In this document: positions 32,554-42,559 of the stretch, one piece after another
Numbering within the stretch: the first letter of the stretch is position 1
Layout of the letters: every line of letters begins with the position of its first letter
Assembly: GCA_037501455.1 (NCBI GenBank)
Contig: CM074855.1
Coordinates: 53,885,001 to 53,949,000 of the forward strand
Direction: 5' to 3'
DNA length: 64,000 nucleotides
DNA from: Lantana camara
Taxonomy: Eukaryota; Streptophyta; Magnoliopsida; Lamiales; Verbenaceae
Notes under the pieces: generated by a model
The model's input: the letters and a program-made list of their open reading frames with translations, nothing else
Databases searched by the model: none
What the model was told of the DNA's origin: nothing
Program-made: the position numbers and the translations under genes

Positions 32554-34925
32554 TGTAACGCCCCAATTTTCAATTATGCAATATGTGAATTAATTTCCAA
32601 ATATGACTTAATTGTTTAATTGCACAATTGTCCTTAAGTGGTCATTTTATTAATTTGAGGACCTAATTGCATGAAATAGTTTCGGACTTAATTGATCGTT
32701 TTCCATGAGATTGAACTTGATTGCATGACTAATGTTTTGGGAGGATTAAATTGCAATTAGAGCTTAGTTATATAATATCTACCTTATATTATTTGATTGC
32801 ATCAAACATATACACACATGATCCCTCCCTTCTCTCCCTCATCTCGTCCAAACCGAGCAAGAAGAAAGAAGAGGATTCTTCATTTGTAGCTTGGATTCAA
32901 GGGGTTAATTGCATAAATTGAAGCATCATCATCATCACAACATCATCTCTTTTCCTTCTTTTCATTCATTCAAGGTATGAGCTTTTAGTTGGGGAATTCA
33001 TGAAAATATATGAGAGCTAGGGTTATGGTTTGAGCTTGATGATTTATGTTTGAGTTGTTGAAAGCATGATTACATGATTCTAGCTATGATTTGATGCACA
33101 TATTGTGGAGTTTATAAGCTTGGAGCATGAGTTCGTTGTGGGTTTGATCTTGTTGATTCTTGATGATTAAGCATGGATTTAAGTGTTTAAATGAGTTATT
33201 ATTGAACTATAAGTATGCAAGCATGTTTATTTCATGAATTATATGCATTTGGAGTTTGGTAAATGTTCATTTGTGGAGTTTTGGTTTTGGTTCGTTCTCC
33301 CCTACATAACTGCTCTGTTTCTTTAATGTCCAGAAACTGGGAATGGTCGTTCCCGCCTTAGTGCATTTTGGGAATGGGTGTTCCCAGGCTTCTGAGTGTG
33401 GTTAAGCCAGCGAGACTGGGAACGACCGTTCCCACTTTGGCCTATTTGCCGGAAGGGCCGTTCCCAGCCAAAGCGTGTCTTATTTTATAAAACGCTGGGG
33501 CGTTTCTGAAGGGCCATGGGAACGGCCCTTCCCATTTTCAAAGGGAAGCCGGAACGGCCGTTCCCATGCGTCTGACAGAACAAAATATTTTGTATAAAAT
33601 TGCATTTCTACCACCTTGATCCGACGATTTCTTTGACCCCGATTTGATATTATATGATCTAAAATGAAGTGAAACAAGATGTTTTCATGTCACATTGCAT
33701 TTTGCTCGTCGTCTCGTTGCATTTCATCGTTCGTCATATTTGGTGCATTTTGAGTCGTGTCTTATGTACGCTTGTCTTTGTTGCACAGACCGGCACGCCA
33801 GTGACGTGGAGTGGGCTTTTTAGGCCGTGCCTTTCTCTTTGTTTTGTCGGTACAGGTGAGGTTTAATTGCTAGATATCTAGAACCATTACAACCCTATGT
33901 GATGTTTTAAGCCAAAAAGGTATATATATCTGTAGTTTTCTAAACTCTATTGAATTGCAACTGGTTTACCGAATTGTATTGTATTGATTGACCGTGTTTT
34001 GGGCGAGTATATTGTATCGTGCACTGTGTGCCCGAGAGTTAGTGTTTGAGCCAACCGGGAAAGCTTGGGCTGACGGGTAACTCTTACACTCCTCTCAACC
34101 GTGGGGATGAACCCTGAATCCACCAGGAGGTTTGGTGGAGGAAGGAGTCCCGTGCGTGGGAGTCATGTTCCCGACGTACACCGTGTTTACCGTGGATGGA
34201 TCGGGCCTTGCAAACCCACCATCATTGGAGGAAGAAGGAGTCATTGAAACTGCTACGTGTGCACTGTAAATGATTGCGTGATCACTTAATTAATTAATGA
34301 AAAGTATCGTGATTGTACACTGTCAGAGTAAGGTTGGATAATTGCCCTCACTCGCCGGGCCACTGATTGATTGATTGAAAATGATTGATTGTTAAATCTG
34401 ATAATTGTAATCTCGGGCGAGCTTTATGTTGTTATTGAACTTAGATTGTTTTCGGTTATAAAACCTTACCCGAGGTTATGATTTGCATGTTATCTGCGCT
34501 TATATCTATTATGCCCCTCGCTCAGTCTTGTGGAGACTGACACCTCACCTTTCAGTTTTGCAGGTTGTGTGCTAGGCGGGATTGGTGTCGAGTCAAGTCT
34601 TTCTTTTCGGGTCTAGCACGTATCCATCCTACTTTGTTGCATATGTATTGTTATCAACGGTTTTATATAATGTTATGTATGTTAGAGATGATAATGTATT
34701 GATAGGAGTTTAGAAATGGTTTGCTTGTTAAAGACTTGATATTATTGCACTTCAGTTTATTTTCTGTTGTGATAATTGGTTTGGGGTTAGTCCCGCCTAG
34801 CTAGTTAGCATTTGTTTTCTTGTCACCAGTTCGCTATGGCTTAGTTCATGTATGGATTATCCATTTCATATGTGGACTGGGCTCTAGTGCGGGGGATGTG
34901 ACACCTTTGCGCTTCGGGAGTTACA
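32554..34925 (+). mobile_element. Solo LTR K, A family
   Basis: 2372 bp, TGTAACGCCCC to GGGAGTTACA, TSD GTCCA at 32549-32553 and 34926-34930, no internal region. Same family as LTR A (2375 bp) but clearly more diverged from A1/A2 than they are from each other. Palindromes of the GGGAACGGCCGTTCCC type at about 33339-33566, some with lost arms. Predicted splice sites are kept (TTCAAG|GTATGA near 32975, TTGCACAG before the cassette exon). Confidence 0.93.
33339..33566 (+). repeat. Palindrome cluster in solo LTR K
   Basis: Six units at the same spacing as in LTR A1. Two or more have single-base changes in one arm (GGGAATG for GGGAACG), as expected for a copy no longer under selection. Confidence 0.85.
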
Positions 34926-34930
34926 GTCCA

Positions 34931-35418
34931 CAGCACCAACAATACCCTCGGCCCGATACCTTCCGGTAATTGCTCGCTACGGATACAGCCGGGGCCCTTA
35001 ACATGAATCAAGAACAATATTTTGCTTGCATAACCCGGAATCAATGTTTTGATAAAGTGGACTTGAAATATATAAAGTCCTAGTAAAACGTTGATTCCGG
35101 CATGAAAGTATTTTCCCTTTAAAAAGGGATATGATAATATAGTATTATGTATATAGGATAATAAATCATAAATAATAGGTAGGCTTGAAAATAGTTTTTA
35201 TATACATACGTATATATAGGCATGATTCCAGTTGAAAACATTTTAACCCTCACCTATACCGGTAGTCAAACATTGTAGTGTGGATTCCAGTGCGCCTGAA
35301 AGTATTAACTACTATAGGCTTAGAACTAGGTTCTTTATTTTAATCAAATAAGCACATAAAACACATAATGTTTATGCATAAAAGGATTACACATTATTCT
35401 AATCAAGTAAACACATAA
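34931..35418 (-). mobile_element. 5' LTR of element J, part 2
   Basis: 488 bp continuing J between solo LTR K and solo LTR P. It matches 28648-29135 of the 3' LTR. Confidence 0.9.
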
Positions 35419-35445
35419 TGTAGCGCCCCAACGGTGGGTACCAAA
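35419..35445 (-). mobile_element. Solo LTR P, left stub (3' end of LTR)
   Basis: 27 bp, the minus-strand end of P (ends GGGGCGCTACA on the minus strand), cut by element Q. It joins 45805-48916 to make a 3139-bp solo LTR. TSD of P: CATAA at 35414-35418 and 48917-48921. Confidence 0.88.
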
Positions 35446-38400
35446 TGTGACGCCCCTCTTCTCGATCAAGGTAAAGTTTGGTACGAGAGTGCACGATTTA
35501 CCTTTCCTTGCATGACTTATGTGGATTTATGCCTTAATTTGATAGACATTGGTGCTTATGTGAAAAACATGATTTACATGACTTATGTGGCTATTTGATA
35601 TGATAAGTATGTGCTCGTATTGTGCTTAAAGAGTTTTGATAGCATGTTTTATGGTTAAACGAAATAATGTACTTATTTGGATATTAAAGCATAATTTAGG
35701 GACTAAATGGTAAATTTATTTTCCAAGCCTGGAACTTGTTAGAACTTAATGAAATTGTGTAGATAATTCGATTACGAGTTCGTGGGTTCTTGAATCGCTC
35801 AATTCGGAGTTCGGACGAAGAAGTTATGGCCATTCTACGAAAAGTCAACCGTTTTAAGCCTAAATGTTGACCTACGACCCAATTTCAATTCTGATCCAAT
35901 TTGAGATCCAATTTCACTTAAATCCGACCCGTATGACCCGCTCCATGATCCTATTCAGCTGACCCAAATCAGATTATAACACCCTAAACTCATTTTACGA
36001 TATTTCACAAGAGATTCAAGTTCTCTCTCCCTCACTTTTCTCTCAACCCATTCATCTTCTCTCAAGAACACCTTCAACCATTTTCAAGAGACAAGAGTGG
36101 AGACTAAAGCTGGAGATTCAGGACTAAAGAGCATGTTTCCCTCTTCCATTTTCAGCTCTTAAGGTAAGAAATGCTTGAATGCTTAGGTGGGTCTTCTTCT
36201 TTGAACTTGAAGCTTGAGTTTGAAATCTAGGGTTCTTGGTTAGATGGATTAAATCCGAATTTTATGATGGAAATATGTTTCTTATGATGTTGGGAGTGAT
36301 TTGATGTAAGAATTTCTTATTTTCATGTTCATTTGAAGATTTCACCATTAAAGCACTTTGAAGCTTTTCATAAGAACTTATGCATGTTCATGCCCTAGCT
36401 TGTTTTAACTTGATTTGATAATGGATTCATGTTCCTTATGTGCTTTTATGAAGAATAGGATAGGTTTCCTTGAGTTTCATGCTTATTTGAAGAATCCACC
36501 ATTGATGACCTTTGAAGCTTTCTTGAGAATTCTTGCATGTTTATGTTCTTGTGTGATTTAACTTGATTTGATGATCGATTCTTGTTCCTTGACAAATTCC
36601 ATGAAAAATGTGATTAATTCCTTTGAGTTTCTTGCATGATTGTTGATTTCACCATTGTTATGTTTGAAGCTTTCATGAAACTTGTAGAAGATGAAGTTCT
36701 TGTATGAATTACTAGCTTTCTTGATGTTTATATGTTCCTAAGTGCTTTATTATGTAACTTGATGATTTATGATGCTTATTTGTGGTTTTGGAAGCTTAAT
36801 TTCATGTTTTGGGGTGTTTAGAACTCATTCCCGTCAAATTCCAAGTGGCTGTCACGTTTTTTTTAAGTTCTGGGCAGAATCCGCTAGGGTGGATTTTTGC
36901 AGTGTAAAAAATCCATGGGGGTGGATTTGAGGCAGTAGCTTCTGGACAATCCGCGAGGGTGGATTTTTTTGTGAAGGAAAATCCATGGGGGTGGATTTTC
37001 CCCAGCCTTGTTTTCTTGATTCGTTTCACTTGTTTTGTTTCTCGTTTGTTCCTTACTTATTTATATTATGTCTCTAATGTATTGTGACCTCGTTATATGT
37101 TGTGACATCTCATGTATACCTTATATTATGATCTTTATACCTCAATCATGTTTAAGTTATCTTAATTGACTAAGTTATGCGTTTAATTAAATTGTGTTAA
37201 GTATGATTCATATGTCGCTTATTACTTATGATTTGGGAAATTGATATATGACTTATATGATGCAATATGATCATAATTGCCAATCTATACCATCATTGAA
37301 CATTCCTTGCACACCATTAACATATTTGCATTCATGTCCAAGCCGTGCGTCGTCTTGTTGGGTTTCGAGTCGAGTCTTACCTTTGTTGGTACGTTGTCTT
37401 GTTAGGTGGTGAGTCTCCGGACGTGTAACCTTCCTTGTTCGTGCTTGATCTTCGAGGTTCTTGGTAAAGGTGAGGAGCTATAATATAAAAATGTTTTCTA
37501 AAACTGTGGACACATATGACCTATCATGTTTGATGGTTTTGAACTCCCATTTTCGAAAAGGTATATGTAGGCTTAATAAGCCAAGTTTTGTGAGCGTTGC
37601 TCATATTACGATGTTTGACTATGGAAAACGGTTTACAAGTAGAATTTGAATTGGTATATGGGATAGGTACCCAAAATGCTATTTTGGAACTTTCATTCGA
37701 ATATTATATATGTATGTGTGAGTTGTGTAGCGAGGTTATGATGTACCTTGCGAGGACGCTTGCTTGGGGTAATCGAAATTGAGCTCGGGGATGGAGGTGA
37801 GAGATATTCCGGGAAGGCAAGGGCCGACGGATGTCCTTATCCAAAGTTCCCACTGTGGACAAGACTACTAAGACTCCGAGGAGGTTTCGGGGTTGAAGTT
37901 TTCTTGGAGAGAGCTAGGTTACATGGACCGAATTCTCCACTCAAAAGGCAAAAGGGATGCTCGGGGGGGTGCACTCCCTCGACATCAATGGCGTAAAGGT
38001 TGGATTGGTTTGATTTCTTGGTTTGGGAAGATCGGATGGAGTGCTCGTTCTCGCCGAGCCGGTTATGTGTGGTTTATGATCCATATTTTTCTAAAACTTG
38101 CATTTACTTTGAAAATAAGTTGGATCATGAACACCTTTGTTTTGAGCATGCATTAAACCCTCTTATATCACTTATATTATGTACACTTCTCCTCACCGGT
38201 TCCGTTTGAACTGATCTCTTTTACCTTTCGTGTCCGCAGGTCGTACTTTGGAGTCTTGCTAGGCGGGGTCTTGCTTCAGAGTTGTTGTCGAGTCTAGCTT
38301 TACTTGTTGTGTCGTAATATACTTTATGTTTTACGTTCCGCTTTTGGATTTATAGATCCGGCTTGTATGATGAATTATTATGTTAGTTTGGACCGGGTTG

Positions 38401-38685
38401 GTCGCTAGGTTGATTTTACATTCCGTATTTTGGGCATTTTGTGCTGGACCGTGATGGTCACTTAATTGTTGAATGAATTGACTTATGCACGTATTATGTT
38501 TTGATCTAAGCTTCCGCATACTTGTGTTTTTTTTTATTCTCGCTTTGTGAGTCTAGCACCGCCTAGCTAGGTTGTTCGTTTGTCACCGCTTGCTTCGGCC
38601 TTAGCGGGTATATGGATAACAATTCTATATACAAGCTAGGTCCGTAGCGCGGGATAGGCGTGGATGCCCTCGCCGGGGCGTTACA
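35446..38685 (+). mobile_element. 5' LTR of element Q
   Basis: 3240 bp, TGTGACGCCCC to GGGGCGTTACA. Predicted splice sites: CTTAAG|GTAAGA (exon end 36163), cassette exon 37406-37469 (TTGTTAG before, TAAAG|GTGAGG after) and acceptor TGTCCGCAG at 38239. Palindromes 36878-37001. Differences from the 3' LTR fall at about 35457, 35512, 35613, 35671, 36043, 36134, 36154 and 36185; the remaining 2.5 kb appears identical. Confidence 0.93.
36878..37001 (+). repeat. Hairpin cluster, AATCC/GGATT type (LTR Q1)
   Basis: Four hairpins with G-rich loops: AATCC/GGATT (36878-36895 and 36948-36965), AAATCCA/TGGATTT (about 36909-36928) and GGAAAATCCA/TGGATTTTCC (36976-37001). It occupies the same place as the CAAACGGCCGTTTG cluster of related LTR C. 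Repeated in the 3' LTR at +7114. Confidence 0.85.
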
Positions 38686-38697
38686 CCCCTATTTGGT

Positions 38698-38709
38698 TGG
38701 TATCAGAGC
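38698..38709 (+). other. Primer binding site, element Q
   Basis: TGGTATCAGAGC, complementary to initiator tRNA-Met, 12 nt after the end of the 5' LTR. Confidence 0.9.
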
Positions 38710-39111
38710 CGAAGGTTCAAAACCGGGCTCTTGAGTCATCTCGAGTCGTCTAGGTCGTACGGCAATAGGAACAACTTGCTTATTTGTTTTAAATTGATTC
38801 ATTTTGCACATGCTACATTGTTGATTAACATAATTGTTCTTGCATTACATGTGCATCTTGGATTGAATATGTGGTTTCTATTGTGGCCTTTTGTTAACTA
38901 CTTGCCTATATCACTTAACTTGTAACTACTTTGTTGCACTTAAATTAACTTCGTGCTTATGTGTTGGTTTGTTTTCATATATGAACGTCCTCATGATACG
39001 TATATCTTGTAACTATTGCTTCTAAATTATGCAATTGCATTGCTTACTACACAATATGTGACATGAACATATGACTAACCGACATGCATACATGATAAGA
39101 TTGTGTGTAGG

Positions 39112-40320
39112 ATGCCTCCTCGTCGACATGACCGCTCTCCAGCTCGCCAAAATGAGCAAGATGCTTCGGCGGGGAATCAAAATCCTCCACCACCACCGTT
39201 AGCGAATCCCACGGATCTTATGGCTTTTATGACTCAATTTGTGCAAGCCGTCCAGGCACGACAAGCGGCGCAAGCACCTCTACCGGCACCTCATCCACCA
39301 CCGGCGCCAATTGAGAGTGTGTACGATCGATTTAGCAGACGCCGTCCTCCTACATTTCCGGGCTCTACGGATGATATAAAAGCGGAGTATTGGATTACCA
39401 CCATCGAGAGGATCTTTCGGGTTGTTACTTGCACCGAGATTGAGAAAGCCATGTGTGCTATTGATCTCCTACGAGATGAAGCATACAATTGGTGGCGTAG
39501 CACCATATCCCGCCTTAGAGTGAGTGAAGATAATGTTACTTGGGAGATGTTTGCAAGAGAGTTTCGGGCACACTACATACCAAAACAAGCAAGGAAGCGT
39601 CGTGAAAGGGAGTTCATGAATTTGGAACAAGGGAACATGTCCGTGACCGAGTATATTGCCGAGTTTAACCGGTTATCACCATATGCACCTCACATAACCG
39701 ATGAAGAAGACGGCAAGTGTGAGAAGTTTGTAGAAGGGCTTCGTGGAGAGATAGCGAGATCCTTGGCCCCGGTGTCTATTGATAACTGGGCTACCGCTAC
39801 CGGGCTTGCCTTAAAAGTTGAGGCCGAGGAACAACGACTGGGAGCTAAGAAGGGTGACATTGGTTTCGGTTCGGGTTTCAAGAGGTCAGCTCCACCACCA
39901 TCATTTCAATCTCCACAAGCTTTGAGAGGTCACCCTATGGATAAGAAGGGTAAGACTAAGACTTCTAAACCCCGAGCAACAGCCCCTCAAGCTATAAAGG
40001 GTTGCAATTCGTGTGAGCATTGTGGCGGCATTAGCCATCAGGGAGATGAATGCTGGGGAAAGCTTGGGAAATGCTTCACTTGTGGTAGTTCAAAGCATTG
40101 GGCAAGGGAATGTGACCAGAAAAAGGAACGAGGTCCGGGTGGTAAGAAGAAACCAATGGCACATGCTCGTGTCTATGCATTATGCGGTAAGCAAGAGGAT
40201 GACAACATTCATCCCATTACTACGGTGAAAGGTATGAACTGCATTCATGGCATTGCACTCATACATTTGATTCGGATATCATTACCCGTTGATAATATAA
40301 GTTGGAATGCACTTATATGA
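39112..40320 (+). CDS. gag: Gag polyprotein of element Q (intact)
   Basis: 402-codon open frame. The ATG at 39112 was chosen because it follows a GTGTGTAG|G acceptor-like site, as in A and N. Gag would form cytoplasmic particles that package the element's RNA. Parts: Arg/Pro/Gln-rich N-terminus (1-65); retrotransposon gag domain (about 75-245, landmarks PPTFPGSTDD, YNWWRST, REFRAHYIP, SVTEYIAEFNRL, DNWATAT); a basic linker; two CCHC knuckles, CEHCGGISHQGDEC (301-314) and CFTCGSSKHWAREC (321-334). The last about 30 residues read through a protease N-terminal scar (G-M-N-C-I-H-G-I near 374) and end before any D-S/T-G. The only uninterrupted gag in the window, so it could supply Gag to related defective copies. 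Confidence 0.93.
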   Translation: MPPRRHDRSPARQNEQDASAGNQNPPPPPLANPTDLMAFMTQFVQAVQARQAAQAPLPAPHPPPAPIESVYDRFSRRRPPTFPGSTDDIKAEYWITTIERIFRVVTCTEIEKAMCAIDLLRDEAYNWWRSTISRLRVSEDNVTWEMFAREFRAHYIPKQARKRREREFMNLEQGNMSVTEYIAEFNRLSPYAPHITDEEDGKCEKFVEGLRGEIARSLAPVSIDNWATATGLALKVEAEEQRLGAKKGDIGFGSGFKRSAPPPSFQSPQALRGHPMDKKGKTKTSKPRATAPQAIKGCNSCEHCGGISHQGDECWGKLGKCFTCGSSKHWARECDQKKERGPGGKKKPMAHARVYALCGKQEDDNIHPITTVKGMNCIHGIALIHLIRISLPVDNISWNALI

Positions 40321-41811
40321 TATGCATGTGATTTGCGATGCTAATTGTTTTAAGTGCTAACATGAATACCGTAAGTTAGAAATTGATTGTTCTTTATCGG
40401 GTGGTATATTTTATAGTTGATATGTGTTTCACCTAAACTTGAATTATTTTGCAGCCTCTCTTATGCTATGTCGGTAATGATTGACATTAAATGTTACGTT
40501 TGTATTTAGCTTGTCTCCTACTTGTGCAATTATATAAATGCTTTCTTATATAAGTTGTGCTTACAATGTGATAACTCTAGTAACCCTTGCATTAATGCAA
40601 CCTTGAGATTTTTGAGCTATGTTGAACGGATGTAAAGCATGAATAAGTACTTGTGAGACCATGTTGTTTACTTGTTTTCGGGATGCATGATTATTGTTGA
40701 AATTATGTCAAATTTTTTTTATTTATGGGGAACTTTCATGTAATTGAAGAATCATGCTTAATTAGTTCACAAATGGATGGTTTATGTCAAGTTGCTAGGA
40801 ACCTTAAAGGATGTTTTGTATTAATTCCAAAGTTATGTGAATCGCCTAGGGGGATCTAATTGTAATATCTCTAAACCATGAATGTGTGTAAAAACTTGAG
40901 TTTATGCTCCGATGCATGTTACGAATTTGTAAGGCATGATTAAATGAATTGAGAATTTACCGCTTACCTTAAAAACATGACTTTATGTGATTAAATTATG
41001 TTATTCATTTGAGCATGATAATATGGTATGACTATGCATACACTCGTCTACGATTTCGAATATGAGACTTGAATTGATCATTAGAGTGTGATATAAGGAA
41101 TCGAGAATATGTTGTTTACCTTGGAAGTATGACCTTATGTGAATAAATGTATGCCTTATATGTATTGAGCAAGGCGTACGTATACTTAAGCGCTGCATAG
41201 ACTTATACATGACTAAGATTACGACATCTTGATTAGTGCTACTTGAATCAATTGTTAAGGTACGACTTGTAATTGATATGTTTAGATACTTACAACTTCA
41301 TGTACGTTAAATGCTCCAATTGACTTTATCTATGCATGTTAATACAAGACTTGAGCTTGGAAATTGAATCAAATGACCTTTCTATGCATGCTACTACTAG
41401 GTACGAAGTTAGTAACCGAATCGCATGATCTTGGATACTTTGGTGAACTTGTATGATGTAAGTATGAGTTAGTTCTTGTGACTTTTGTAACCTTGGATGT
41501 TGTACATGCTTGATTTTGTGCACTTTGTTACGGTGAGCTTTGAGGGACGCCTTTGATGCGACGAAGCCTTTACCTCACCGATGGAGAACGACTCAACCGT
41601 ACAGTGGTCCCTTGTTGTATGTCTTGTTTGTGCTTTGCATGTTTTGGATCCGAGTAGTTGTTCGTGTGCTTTTGTGCTCGGGTGTTGTAGGGTTCTCCCT
41701 CTTTTGTGTTCGGGGGATGTTGGGTCCCGTCGGTTTTAGTCATTTGGGAATGTTACATCCTCCCGAATTTAGGAGTTTGTGAGATGTTAACTCTTTCAAA
41801 CTTAGATGTTT

Positions 41812-41971
41812 GAGGGATGCGGGATTCCTTCGAACTTAGGGTGAGAGACGGGGTTCTCTCGTTGCTTGTTGAGAGACGGGGTTCTCTCATTGCTTGTTGA
41901 GGGACGGGGTTCTCTCATTGCTTGTTGAGGGACGGGGTTCTCTCGTTGCTTGCTGAGAGACGGGGTCTCTT
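41812..41971 (+). repeat. Mini-hairpin array, element Q
   Basis: Five regular units with a 28-bp period, GAGAGACGGGGTTCTCTC type, at 41843-41860, 41871-41888, 41899-41916, 41927-41944 and 41955-41971. A diverged unit GAGGGA/TCCTTC (loop TGCGGGAT) lies at 41812-41831, and weaker relatives extend left to about 41680. G-U pairs replace G-C or A-U in units three and four. Confidence 0.88.
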
Positions 41972-42151
41972 GTTGTGTGTCTCGTCCCGTTGGCTCGCAT
42001 GCTCAGATGACTCCGTTCAGAAGGGATCTTTTGAAGTGGATAAGCGAGATCAAGAGGGACCGAAGGAGTATGCACCAAGTAAGATCTTTTGCATCGACAA
42101 AGTGTGATGTTTAAACCACATGTGGGAGTGGTATAAGACCGGCAACGGAGT

Positions 42152-42548
42152 TATGCCAAGCAAAGGAGGAAAGACTTTGAATTCGAAGATGGTGACCGAG
42201 TCTTCCTAGAGGCAACAAGAAGGAGTTTCCCCCAAATCAATGCGAGCAGTAACCTAAACCCGAGATCTATCGAGCCGCTTGGAGCTGTGAATGGATTGAG
42301 AAAGTATTTCCGAGAGGAGATGGGGACTATTCCGATGAAAGAGGTACACTTGGATCAGGACTTGACACGTAACAACCGGGGAAGATTTTAGACGAAATAC
42401 CATGGATTAAGAATTCAGCTAACTCCTTTGGATAAAGCCTATGGAGAGATCTCAAGCAGAAGAAGCGACTTGGAAGACAGAAGAGAAGGTGCAGAGTTTC
42501 CACACTAAGTCTTTTCCGCTGGTAAATCTGGGGACCAGATTTCTTTAA
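42152..42548 (+). pseudogene. Remnant of the pol C-terminus (after integrase)
   Basis: Two short stretches match the end of gypsy Pol. 42152-42208 reads AKQRRKDFEFEDGDRVFL, the familiar segment before the integrase GPF/GPY region. 42453-42548 reads EEATWKTEEKV and ends NLGTRFL-stop, like the last residues of chromovirus-type Pol. The sequence between is decayed and out of frame. This shows that Q descends from a complete gypsy element that lost protease, RT, RNase H and most of integrase. Confidence 0.8.
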
Positions 42549-42559
42549 GGAGGGGAGGT

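Larger units (their letters stand above)
40321..42559 (+). other. 3' internal region of element Q
   Basis: 2.2 kb without a long ORF. 40321-41650 is AT-rich, with no motif recognised. Then come the mini-hairpin array (about 41740-41971), a decayed remnant of the end of pol (42152-42548) and the PPT AAGGAGGGGAGGT immediately before the 3' LTR. Confidence 0.75.

Noticed and set aside
37461..38209. ORFs of 61-87 codons identical in 37461-38209 and 44575-45323
   Set aside because: Identity reflects the two recent LTRs of Q, not protein conservation; they overlap predicted introns.
41812..41971. CRISPR-like array (regular 28-bp period)
   Set aside because: The window is plant LTR-retrotransposon DNA, the spacing sequence is itself repeated, and the units are hairpins within an element's internal region.
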